Of a stretch of DNA of 64,000 nucleotides, positions 20,813 to 28,901 are shown piece by piece. The notes beneath the pieces are model-generated. The model was not told where the DNA came from and did not search any database. It was given only the letters and a program-made list of their open reading frames with translations. A program made the translations under genes and the position numbers. The stretch is from Dolichospermum flos-aquae CCAP 1403/13F. Lineage in GTDB: Bacteria; Cyanobacteriota; Cyanobacteriia; Cyanobacteriales; Nostocaceae. The stretch lies in contig NZ_CP051206.1 in the NCBI RefSeq assembly GCF_012516395.1, forward strand, positions 4,717,334-4,781,333, in the 5' to 3' direction. How positions within the stretch are numbered: the stretch's first letter is position 1; each line of letters begins with the position of its first letter.

Positions 20813-22681
20813 GTGAAACTACATTGGTTAATACCTAGCACTTTTGGAACGGTCTTCATGCTATCTTCGCCCGCTTTTGCCGCGAAATTAGAATCTTGGC
20901 GGTTTGATACCAATCAAAATCACTTAGAAATTAACACATCTAGCGCTGTCCAACCCCAAGCCCAACTTATTTTTAACCCCACCCGTTTGGTAATTGACTT
21001 ACCAGGAACCGAACTTGGTCGTCCGTCCGTAACCCAACAGATTGGTGGCAAAATTCGCACTATTCGTATCGGTCAATTTGATGACCAGACAACACGCTTA
21101 GTTATCGAACTAGCCCCTGGTTACACCTTTAACCCCAAGCAAGTCAAATTTATTCCCACCAATGGCAAACGCTGGATAGTAGAATTACCACAGCCAGAAG
21201 TTGCTTCTGGGCAAACTGGAGAACCATCACTACCCCCAACATCAGATCAATCATCTGAACCAACACTAGACCCCAGAAGTATTTACAACGTAGTTACAGC
21301 AAATCGGATTACCCCATCTAATCGAGAAATCCCCCCAGGGGTAGTGCAAATTGATCAATTCCGAGTTACAGGGGATGGGTTTTTTATTAGTACCAGTGGT
21401 GGAAATCCTCAACTGCAAGTTAATCGCAGTCAAGACAATCGCTCTGTTAATATTGATATCATTGGCGCAGCCTTATCACAAAATATGGGACAACGGGATC
21501 TAGTGATTAATCGCTATGGAGTCCGTCGTATCCAATTTAGCCAATCATCCAGTAATCCATCTACTGTTCGCATGACCTTGCAGTTAGATAGCAATAGTCG
21601 CAATTGGCAAGCCCTACTTAGTGGTAACAGCGGTTTTGTCGTCATCCCAGATCGTTTGGCCAAATTACCTGATAATAACCAATCCTCCGCACCATCACTG
21701 AGTGACTCCCCCGCAATTATTCAATCTGTAGAAATCGGTGGTAATGGCACACAATTACTAATTCGGGCAGATCAAGCCATATCTGCTACCACTGGTTGGG
21801 ATAGAAGTTCCGGTCTATTTCGCATCACCATTCCCAATGCTAAGTTAGCTAATCAGGTCAAAGGTCCGGTTTTTAGTAGTAATAGCCCTATTCTGAAAGT
21901 CCGTCTCCAACCCCAATCTGACAATACTGTAGTTGTTCTTGTTCAACCTGCATCTGGTGTTAGCTTTGGGGTACTTAATCAAGTCCCATCTCAATTATTA
22001 GCACTACAATTACAAACTAACCTCCGCTCTCAACGCCCTTTAATTACACCACCTATCCCTTCTATCCCACGACTAGATCCTCCAAGTTTTAGCACAGACC
22101 CACCGCAAACAAGATCCCAGCCCCGTCTACCAGTTCCTAATGGCAAAGTTTTAGTAGTTATTGATCCTGGACATGGCGGTAAAGATTCTGGCGCTCCTGG
22201 ACTGGGTGGTTTGCTAGAAAAGGATGTCGTTCTACCTATTAGTACAAAACTGGCGAGAATTTTAGAACAAAACGGTATCCAAGTTGTCCTCACGCGAGAT
22301 GCTGACTTTTTTGTGGAACTGCAAGGACGAGTGGATATAGCCAAGCGTGTTAATGCAACTTTATTTGTCAGTATTCACGCCAATGCTGTGGATAATCGCC
22401 CTGATGTCAATGGTTTGGAAGTTTATTATTACGACAATGGCTATGCTTTAGCTGACACTGTCCGGCAAGCCATTCTCCAAAATATTAGTACCCTCAAGAA
22501 TCGAGGCACTCGTAAAGCTAGATTTTATGTGCTGAGAAAAAATACTATGCCTGCTATTTTAGTAGAAACAGGTTATATGACCGGTCGAGAAGATAATCCC
22601 CGTTTAGGATCACCAGAATACCAAAGTCGTATGGCTGAGGGCATAGCTAGTGGTATTCTGAATTATTTAAAACAAAGATAA
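20813..22681 (+). CDS. amiC2: AMIN-domain N-acetylmuramoyl-L-alanine amidase (AmiC2/HcwA-type)
   Basis: This is a tandem paralogue of the preceding gene with the same 622-residue plan: a GTG start with AGGAGAAAGG upstream, a signal peptide ending SSPAFA, an AMIN domain, two further AMIN-like repeats and a C-terminal Amidase_3 domain (IDPGHGGKDSGAPG, VSIHANAVDN, ILVETGYMTG). The first 30 residues and the catalytic domain match its neighbour most closely. The linkers differ, being Ser/Pro-rich here rather than Asn-rich. The 241-bp gap allows a separate promoter. In Anabaena the equivalent second gene (amiC2, hcwA) is needed for septum maturation and heterocyst function. Confidence 0.92.
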   Translation: MKLHWLIPSTFGTVFMLSSPAFAAKLESWRFDTNQNHLEINTSSAVQPQAQLIFNPTRLVIDLPGTELGRPSVTQQIGGKIRTIRIGQFDDQTTRLVIELAPGYTFNPKQVKFIPTNGKRWIVELPQPEVASGQTGEPSLPPTSDQSSEPTLDPRSIYNVVTANRITPSNREIPPGVVQIDQFRVTGDGFFISTSGGNPQLQVNRSQDNRSVNIDIIGAALSQNMGQRDLVINRYGVRRIQFSQSSSNPSTVRMTLQLDSNSRNWQALLSGNSGFVVIPDRLAKLPDNNQSSAPSLSDSPAIIQSVEIGGNGTQLLIRADQAISATTGWDRSSGLFRITIPNAKLANQVKGPVFSSNSPILKVRLQPQSDNTVVVLVQPASGVSFGVLNQVPSQLLALQLQTNLRSQRPLITPPIPSIPRLDPPSFSTDPPQTRSQPRLPVPNGKVLVVIDPGHGGKDSGAPGLGGLLEKDVVLPISTKLARILEQNGIQVVLTRDADFFVELQGRVDIAKRVNATLFVSIHANAVDNRPDVNGLEVYYYDNGYALADTVRQAILQNISTLKNRGTRKARFYVLRKNTMPAILVETGYMTGREDNPRLGSPEYQSRMAEGIASGILNYLKQR

Positions 22682-22757
22682 TGATCGTCTGTTGTTCGTT
22701 GTTTTTTCTTTACCACTAACCACTGACCACTAACCACAATCCAAATTAATACTTGCT

Positions 22758-23612
22758 GTGTATTCATCTTCTATTTTTGATAGTCATTTTGATACTTTCT
22801 CCCCTCAAGAACCTCAACGCGCTCCGATTGGGGTATTTGACAGTGGTGTCGGTGGGTTAACCGTACTGCGACAAATTTATCAACAACTCCCCAACGAATC
22901 AATTATTTATGTGGGGGACACAGCCCGCCTTCCCTATGGTATTCGTTCCCAACCAGAAATTCTCCAATTTGTCCGAGAAATCCTCCATTGGATGCAGCAG
23001 CAACGGGTGAAAATGGCAATTATGGCTTGTAACACCAGTTCGGCTCTGGCATTAGATATAGTCCGTCAAGAATTTAATTTCCCCATTTTAGGAGTGATTC
23101 TACCAGGGGCAAAGGCAGCAGTCCAACAAGGACAGCGCATTGGTGTCATTGCTACTCCAGCTACGGCTCAAAGCAATGCCTACCGTCAGGCTATTTTAGA
23201 AATTCAACCCCATGTCCAAGTTTGGCAGGTCAGTTGTCCCGAATTTGTGCCACTAATTGAACAAAATCGCATTCATGATCCTTATACTACTGAAATCGCC
23301 AAAACTTATCTAGAACCTTTGCTGAAGCAGGAAATAGATACTTTAGTTTATGGTTGTACCCATTATCCCCATTTGTCACCAGTTTTGCGATCGCTCCTCC
23401 CTACCCAAGTCAAACTAATTGATCCAGCAGTTCATGTAGTAGCTGCTTGCTCTCAAGAATTAGATATACTAGGGATTAAGAATATTCATCCACCAATGCC
23501 CACCCGCTTCGCTGTCAGCGGTTGTCCTCAGCAATTTACCCAGTCTGCTTTGCAGTGGTTAGGCTATACCCCAATGGTAGAACAAGTCTGTTTTGCTGAT
23601 GCTGTCCTATGA
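22758..23612 (+). CDS. murI: Glutamate racemase
   Basis: This cytoplasmic enzyme makes D-glutamate for peptidoglycan. It shows the racemase landmarks: FDSGVGGLTVLRQ (about 27-39), the first catalytic Cys in MACNTSSALAL (about 94), VIATPATAQSNAYR and the second Cys in VYGCTHYPHL (about 205). The start is GTG at 22758, with a Ser/Phe-rich 20-residue lead before the conserved core. A later start cannot be excluded. It follows two cell-wall amidases, forming a peptidoglycan cluster. Confidence 0.95.
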   Translation: MYSSSIFDSHFDTFSPQEPQRAPIGVFDSGVGGLTVLRQIYQQLPNESIIYVGDTARLPYGIRSQPEILQFVREILHWMQQQRVKMAIMACNTSSALALDIVRQEFNFPILGVILPGAKAAVQQGQRIGVIATPATAQSNAYRQAILEIQPHVQVWQVSCPEFVPLIEQNRIHDPYTTEIAKTYLEPLLKQEIDTLVYGCTHYPHLSPVLRSLLPTQVKLIDPAVHVVAACSQELDILGIKNIHPPMPTRFAVSGCPQQFTQSALQWLGYTPMVEQVCFADAVL

Positions 23613-23670
23613 TAAGGGGAGAAAGAAGAAAGAAGAAAATTTCTCCCTCTCCCCTCTCCCCTCTCCCCTC

Positions 23671-23943
23671 TCAGTGACTATTCATAGCTTCAGTCACATT
23701 TGTCGTTAATCCTCTTTGCTGCTTGTACTTATCTTGGACAGCATCAGAATCGCTTTGAGAAAGACCTTTTTTGCCCGTTCGCTTGGCTAATGCTAATAAT
23801 AAATACACACTAAATAAGTATCCAGCAGCTAAAATAAATATCATCATGGGCATATTTCCGTAAATCATTGTTCCCCCATCTTTAATTACTAAGGAAGATA
23901 AAATTGCACACAAAACTAGCGAAACTTTAGTTAATCCAAGCAC
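23671..23943 (-). CDS. small membrane protein, hypothetical
   Basis: This 90-residue protein has two hydrophobic segments (about 5-22 and 32-53) and a hydrophilic, Gln/Asp-rich C-terminal tail (SQSDSDAVQDKYKQQRG). I know no function. The second segment (MPMMIFILAAGYLFSVYLLLALAKRTGKKG) resembles small conserved cyanobacterial membrane proteins. An internal Met near residue 26 could be the real start. It is convergent with murI, separated by a low-complexity run of CTCCC repeats. Confidence 0.65.
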   Translation of the reverse strand: MLGLTKVSLVLCAILSSLVIKDGGTMIYGNMPMMIFILAAGYLFSVYLLLALAKRTGKKGLSQSDSDAVQDKYKQQRGLTTNVTEAMNSH

Positions 23944-24695
23944 ACCCTTGATAACTGTAGTTAGCTATACTAAACTTTCCAGTAGAAAATACATTTTCTC
24001 TGGTCCATTAATTTATTTTCTTTAATATCAACTTTCCCAGGCCATACATCCGACAGCAGTAAAATTGCTAAATAGCAAAACTTAACTGCGCTCATCAGCA
24101 GTCTACCTAGCCTGTGTTATTGACTTCACGCCCATTTAAATAGATATACGCCAATACCCAACGTGCGCTGAATACGTTGAGTTACTTCCATAACTGGAAA
24201 AGCATAATTCAACTCAAAAAGCATGATTATCGCCGAGAATCTAGGAATTATTCCCATTTTTTCTTTGGCGACGAGTTATTTTAGACCCACAACACTAATG
24301 CGTAAAATCACCCAATGATGGTTTTACTTAGGAAGTGAATAAGCTGAAAAATTTAATATCTCTAGGTATTAGCCTAACACAGCCAGCCTGAATTTGAAGC
24401 TAATTTTTTCACTAAATTTAAAAAATTTTCGTTGCTGACAGCGAATTTGCGGTTGTTGGTAATGCGCGTTATTTTATTAACATTCTACCTTTGATAACTA
24501 CGCAGAATTGGGGTGACAAGAAATGAAGCGACATTAAAAGAGCATTTATGATAACATATTTTTAATTCAAGCTCCGAATAACTTAATAGATATTAAAAAT
24601 CAGATTCCCAGAGGAAAACTTTGCGCTGACACTGGGTTATCTTAAAATTAAAGAATATGTAAACTTTCGTAACCTAAGCCAGAGTCCGCCTATCC
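23944..24695. other. 750-bp region without a recognisable gene
   Basis: No credible reading frame is seen on either strand. A hairpin (GTAAAATCACC / GGTTTTAC) lies at 24302-24327. The last 150 bp before sds are AT-rich and probably hold its promoter. The length is large for this genome and could hide a small RNA, but I cannot name one. Confidence 0.4.
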
Positions 24696-25667
24696 ATGAC
24701 CCCAGCCACCTCCCTGTTTACCCCTGTGGAAGCAGACCTGCAAATACTAGCAGATAACCTTAAACAGCTAGTTGGAAATCGCCACCCCATTCTCTATGCC
24801 GCAGCCGAACACCTATTCGGTGCTGGGGGTAAGCGAATCAGACCTGCGATAGTGCTGCTGATATCGCGGGCAACCATGCTACAAGAAGATATTACACCGC
24901 GTCACCGACGACTGGCAGAAATTACAGAAATGATCCACACAGCCAGCTTAGTCCATGATGATGTAGTAGATGAGTCAGATGTCCGCCGTGGTGTACCGAC
25001 AGTACATAGTTTGTTTGGTAATCGCATTGCTGTACTGGCCGGGGATTTCCTCTTTGCTCAATCCTCTTGGTATTTAGCAAATCTCAATAATTTGGATGTT
25101 GTTAAACTGCTTTCGGAAGTAATTATGGATTTAGCCGCTGGAGAAATCCAACAAGGGTTAAATCGTTTTGATGCTGATCTTTCTACAGAAACCTACCTGC
25201 AAAAGAGTTATTACAAAACAGCCTCATTAATTGCCAACAGTTCTAAAGCCGCTGGCTTAATTAGTGAAACATCCCTAGAAACTGCCGAACACTTGTACAG
25301 TTACGGTCGCCATTTAGGTCTTTCCTTCCAAATAGTAGATGATATTCTTGATTTCACCAGTTCCACAGACACCCTGGGTAAACCAGCGGGTTCTGACCTC
25401 AAAAGTGGCAACCTGACAGCACCAGCTTTATTTGCCTTGGAAGAAAAACCTGACTTGGCAGCCTTGATTAACCGAGAGTTTGCCCAAGAAGGGGATTTAG
25501 AAAAGGCATTGGCACTAATTCATGATAGTCGAGGTATCCAGCGAGCTAGAGAGTTAGCTGCTCACCATGGCAAATTAGCCACCGAGCATATTGGTATTTT
25601 AGAACCATCAGCATCCCGCGAAGCCCTGATGAATTTGACCGACTATGTCCTAAGTCGTCTCTACTAA
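24696..25667 (+). CDS. sds: Solanesyl diphosphate synthase
   Basis: This all-trans polyprenyl diphosphate synthase makes the C45 side chain of plastoquinone. Both aspartate-rich motifs are intact: VHDDVVDESDVRRG (about 91-104) and VDDILDFTSSTDTLGK (about 216-231), as are GGKRIRP near the N terminus and the KTASL motif. The 323 residues are typical. The chain-length assignment rests on the family's usual role in cyanobacteria and the bulky residues upstream of the first motif. The gene is monocistronic. Confidence 0.9.
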   Translation: MTPATSLFTPVEADLQILADNLKQLVGNRHPILYAAAEHLFGAGGKRIRPAIVLLISRATMLQEDITPRHRRLAEITEMIHTASLVHDDVVDESDVRRGVPTVHSLFGNRIAVLAGDFLFAQSSWYLANLNNLDVVKLLSEVIMDLAAGEIQQGLNRFDADLSTETYLQKSYYKTASLIANSSKAAGLISETSLETAEHLYSYGRHLGLSFQIVDDILDFTSSTDTLGKPAGSDLKSGNLTAPALFALEEKPDLAALINREFAQEGDLEKALALIHDSRGIQRARELAAHHGKLATEHIGILEPSASREALMNLTDYVLSRLY

Positions 25668-25761
25668 GCAAAATTTAGGGCGATTTAAGGTTTGGGATTG
25701 AGGAGATTTAATATCCAAAATCCCAAATTTAGTTATGGATTCTTCCTCCTTCTAATTCTTC

Positions 25762-25796
<35 letters not shown>

Positions 25797-25797
<1 letters not shown>

Positions 25798-26273
25798 TAT
25801 GCAATATTGGGAGGAATTATTTTTTTGCCTTTAAATTCCTGTAATCGTTGCTGAATCAGCCTTTCTAGTTGAGAACGCCGCACTTCTACAGTATTTGTTA
25901 TATTTCCTGGTGTTTCGATAAAAACTATGCTGTGTACTGGTTTCAGGGCTACCAATTGGAATAAAATTTGAGTAACATCCATGAGGGTTGGCAGCAAGTG
26001 AGGGTCACGCCCATCATCTGAGATTAGGGAAACATCTTGTATGGTAGGGAAAGCGTAAATAACTTGCTTTTCTATTCCTGGATTTGCGCGATTGCTCAAT
26101 GTAGTTAAAACCCAATCCTGCTCAGAATTTTGGAGAATAAAGTATTGGTAGTGGTTTAACTTTTGGGCAATAGCGATTAATACAGGAGCGATTGATACCA
26201 TAATCTGTGGTGTCACGCCATCCTGGGGTGCATTGTCTATCAGCAATTGAATTTGTGCTTCTAAATCCATCAT
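25797..26273 (-). CDS. conserved hypothetical protein
   Basis: This 158-residue soluble protein shows no motif I can assign to a named family. It has an alpha/beta pattern with a segment YFILQNSEQDWVLTTL and a C-terminal basic stretch (RRSQLERLIQQRLQEFKGKK). Length and composition look like a genuine gene, and it is divergently placed upstream of hetZ with a 208-bp shared regulatory region. An ATG at 26273 or the next codon starts it. Confidence 0.65.
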
Positions 26274-26481
26274 GAGTTGTAAATGACTTTTGGATAATGG
26301 CTAAAACATGAGCGCAAAATATCCCACAAAATGGGGGTTCACAAGTTCAATCTTCTTACGCCACATATCCTCACTGTAGATTGGTTTGCGTTTGACTTGT
26401 ACACAAAAACCATGCAGCTATTATCTAAGGTCTGACAAGTCGTGTCCAAAGTATGTTAGGGTCTTTTTGAGAACTGGGACT

Positions 26482-27669
26482 ATGAATTCAACAGCAATCG
26501 CAACTAATCAGGGGAAAATTTCTATCAGCGTGGAGGTCATCTTTCAATTCCTATTTAAGGAACTTCAACAGTCAACTAAGGCTTCGGAGCAAAATTGTCA
26601 CGATGTATCTGTGAGAATTACTAACGAAGTTTTGCGGATTTGTAATGAAAGTAAACGCATTCAAACTTCCGGATCTGTAGAAAGTTCAGCCATGAGCCTA
26701 GCTAAACATCGGTTACAACAGTGTATCCGATACTATCAGTTAGGTTCAAGTCGTGGTAGGGTAGAATTACATAGCACATTGAGTGCTATTGTTTACCGTT
26801 ATATTAATCCCCCTCACAAGCAATTAAGCTATCAAGGGCGGTTGACGATTATTGAAGATTTTCTCCAGAGTTTTTATCTGGAGGCTTTAAATGCTTTTAG
26901 AAGGGAGAACCAATTAGGTCTTACCTATCGTCCCCATACTCTCTTGGAATTGGGAGAATACATGGCATTTACCGAACGATATGGTAAACGGCGGATTCCC
27001 CTCCCCGGTAGGCAGCAACAGTTAATTATTCTGCGAGCGCAAACTTTTTCTAAACAGCAGCCTTTAGAAACAAGTGTAGATATAGAACAGGCATCATCTG
27101 GTGGGGGTGGTGAGTCTGACGGTTCTTGGGAAGAGCCAGCTATCCACCAATTGCGCTCGGCTATGGCAATGCAGCCCGAACCAGAAGAAGATACCCTGCG
27201 CTCGGTTGTGATTACTGAATTAATAGACTATTTAGCAGAAAAAGAACAATCCGACTGTGCTGATTACTTTGCTCTTCGTCTTCAGGATTTATCAGCACCA
27301 GAAATTGAGTCAATTTTAGGTTTAACATCTCGGCAGCGTGATTACTTACAGCAACGGTTTAAATATCATTTAATTCGGTTTGCTCTTTTACATCGCTGGG
27401 AATTGGTACATGAGTGGTTAGAAGTTTCTTTACCAACTAATTTGGGTTTAACTCCAATTCAATGGGAAACTTATACAGCCCAGTTAGATAATAAAGAAAG
27501 GTCCATCTTAGATTTGAAGCAAGCAGGAAAACCTGATGAGGAAATATCTAAGACTGTAGGCTTGTCAATGGCACAATTACAGAAACGTTGGTTTAAGATT
27601 TTGGAACAGGCTTGGGAAATTCGGAATTCCTTAGTGTCCGGATCTAGTGCATCTACCCATGAATGGTGA
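26482..27669 (+). CDS. hetZ: Heterocyst differentiation protein HetZ
   Basis: I identify this as HetZ, a regulator needed early in heterocyst differentiation, from its sequence character, its length (395 residues against about 401 in Anabaena PCC 7120) and its position directly before patU. I chose ATG 26482 (MNSTAIATNQGK), since the frame upstream of it reads as intergenic sequence. The protein is helical. A Ser/Gly linker around 205-220 separates an N-terminal half from a C-terminal half with helix-turn-helix-like segments (LSAPEIESILGLTSRQRDYL and EEISKTVGLSMAQLQKRW). In Anabaena, HetR activates hetZ. I could not find a clear GGG-N5-CCC HetR site upstream; there is only a CCCA/TGGG repeat at 26323-26335. 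Confidence 0.85.
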   Translation: MNSTAIATNQGKISISVEVIFQFLFKELQQSTKASEQNCHDVSVRITNEVLRICNESKRIQTSGSVESSAMSLAKHRLQQCIRYYQLGSSRGRVELHSTLSAIVYRYINPPHKQLSYQGRLTIIEDFLQSFYLEALNAFRRENQLGLTYRPHTLLELGEYMAFTERYGKRRIPLPGRQQQLIILRAQTFSKQQPLETSVDIEQASSGGGGESDGSWEEPAIHQLRSAMAMQPEPEEDTLRSVVITELIDYLAEKEQSDCADYFALRLQDLSAPEIESILGLTSRQRDYLQQRFKYHLIRFALLHRWELVHEWLEVSLPTNLGLTPIQWETYTAQLDNKERSILDLKQAGKPDEEISKTVGLSMAQLQKRWFKILEQAWEIRNSLVSGSSASTHEW

Positions 27670-27863
27670 CTTGTGAATCTTCACAAAATCATCAACTTGC
27701 TTGGGTATTGAAAAATTACAGATTCAGCACCTACTTGTATAGCTTGTTATAATGTGAGGAAATTGACGGGGCAGACATTCATTTCCAGATGGTAGCCAAA
27801 TTATTGGTGAACTCAGATTGACAAGAAAAGCCCCAAACCTTTCAATTGGGAGAAATTCCTACT

Positions 27864-28640
27864 GTGCAAGAACGTTTTCAAGCTATTCTTAAGCGTCGTT
27901 TACAAGACCAAATAGAAAAAAATCCGCCGTTGTTCCCCTGGGAAACACAATCAGTGGAGTATCCTGACTGTGTAGAAGAACAATCTTTGGGATTAGTTCC
28001 TGTTTGGGGGTGGAGGGTCCACCAATCTAAGTTAAATTTACCGATTCCTTTGCCCGAAAAAGTTTTTTGGCAATTGTTGGCCAAATGTCAGGTTTTATTG
28101 ACATCTTCCCTACCTCTGGGAGCTAAATTAGTTCAGGTGGTAGAAAGTATGTTTCCTACCGATACTCAAGTCATCAATGATTTGGCTGGGTTAGTGTTGA
28201 GAAGCTCTTATCGTTCTGCTGATACTTTGACAGCTACGGCTGATGTTGAGAGCGATTATTTTGATTTATTACCACGTCAACAAATGGCATTGTCGTTAAT
28301 GGCAGCCAAGCAACTGTTAGAAAATCTAACTTTGCCGATTTCATTTAATCAGCCACTGCTAGAAAGACAATGGCTCACTACGGTGGGGACTTTGAGTATT
28401 CGAGTAGAATTACGGAATTTAGGTAAATTTACGAGGTTGACGGTTCAGGGTGAATTACCTACATTGGGGATTTTACAACTCCAGGGTAATCCTACTCAAG
28501 AATTTGTGAGGTCTGAGACTTCAGAAATACCGATGATAGAGTTACAAATTGATAGAAATCAGCCAACTTATACTTTGGCAGTGGAGTTTCCCGAATTGGA
28601 TCAACAGCCTTTATTGTTGGCTATTCAGGTGAAAATCTAA
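27864..28640 (+). CDS. patU: Heterocyst pattern protein PatU
   Basis: This soluble protein of about 258 residues follows hetZ by 195 bp. I call it PatU from the hetZ-patU gene order and its beta-rich C-terminal half (WLTTVGTLSIRVELRNLGKFTRLTVQGE). In Anabaena PCC 7120 the gene is split into patU5 and patU3, while in Nostoc punctiforme it is one frame. Here it is a single uninterrupted frame, so this strain has the fused form. The start is uncertain: GTG 27864 has GGGAGA at good spacing, whereas TTG 27846 adds six residues. Confidence 0.75.
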   Translation: MQERFQAILKRRLQDQIEKNPPLFPWETQSVEYPDCVEEQSLGLVPVWGWRVHQSKLNLPIPLPEKVFWQLLAKCQVLLTSSLPLGAKLVQVVESMFPTDTQVINDLAGLVLRSSYRSADTLTATADVESDYFDLLPRQQMALSLMAAKQLLENLTLPISFNQPLLERQWLTTVGTLSIRVELRNLGKFTRLTVQGELPTLGILQLQGNPTQEFVRSETSEIPMIELQIDRNQPTYTLAVEFPELDQQPLLLAIQVKI

Positions 28641-28768
28641 GGCAAATGCCATATCTAGGAATTAGATGGGAGCAATGGCAACTGATGTATAATAATCTTG
28701 ATTAATTTTCTGGCTTTAAAACTTAATTCTCTTGGAAATCAACAATATTAATTAAAGGTGTATCTAGA

Positions 28769-28820
28769 ACCCTAGCTATGAGCAGGATACTTGTACTCTT
28801 AGGGAGTATACGGCTAGGAT
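28769..28820 (+). other. stem-loop in leader of the transglutaminase-like gene
   Basis: CCTAGC (about 28771) pairs with GCTAGG (about 28813), and inside it TACTC pairs with GAGTA around TTAG. A GGGGGTGAAG stretch follows. This could be a regulatory leader or a terminator for patU without a T run. Confidence 0.35.
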
Positions 28821-28901
28821 AAGGGGGTGAAGACAAGATGATAGTTTTCATACCTAGCATTGTGTCCGCAGCGTCTACATCATAGCTTTGGTTGTTTGAA
28901 A

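Noticed and set aside
26323-26335. HetR operator upstream of hetZ
   Set aside because: The repeat is CCCA-N5-TGGG, the reverse polarity of the GGG-N5-CCC site, so it is not a clear match.
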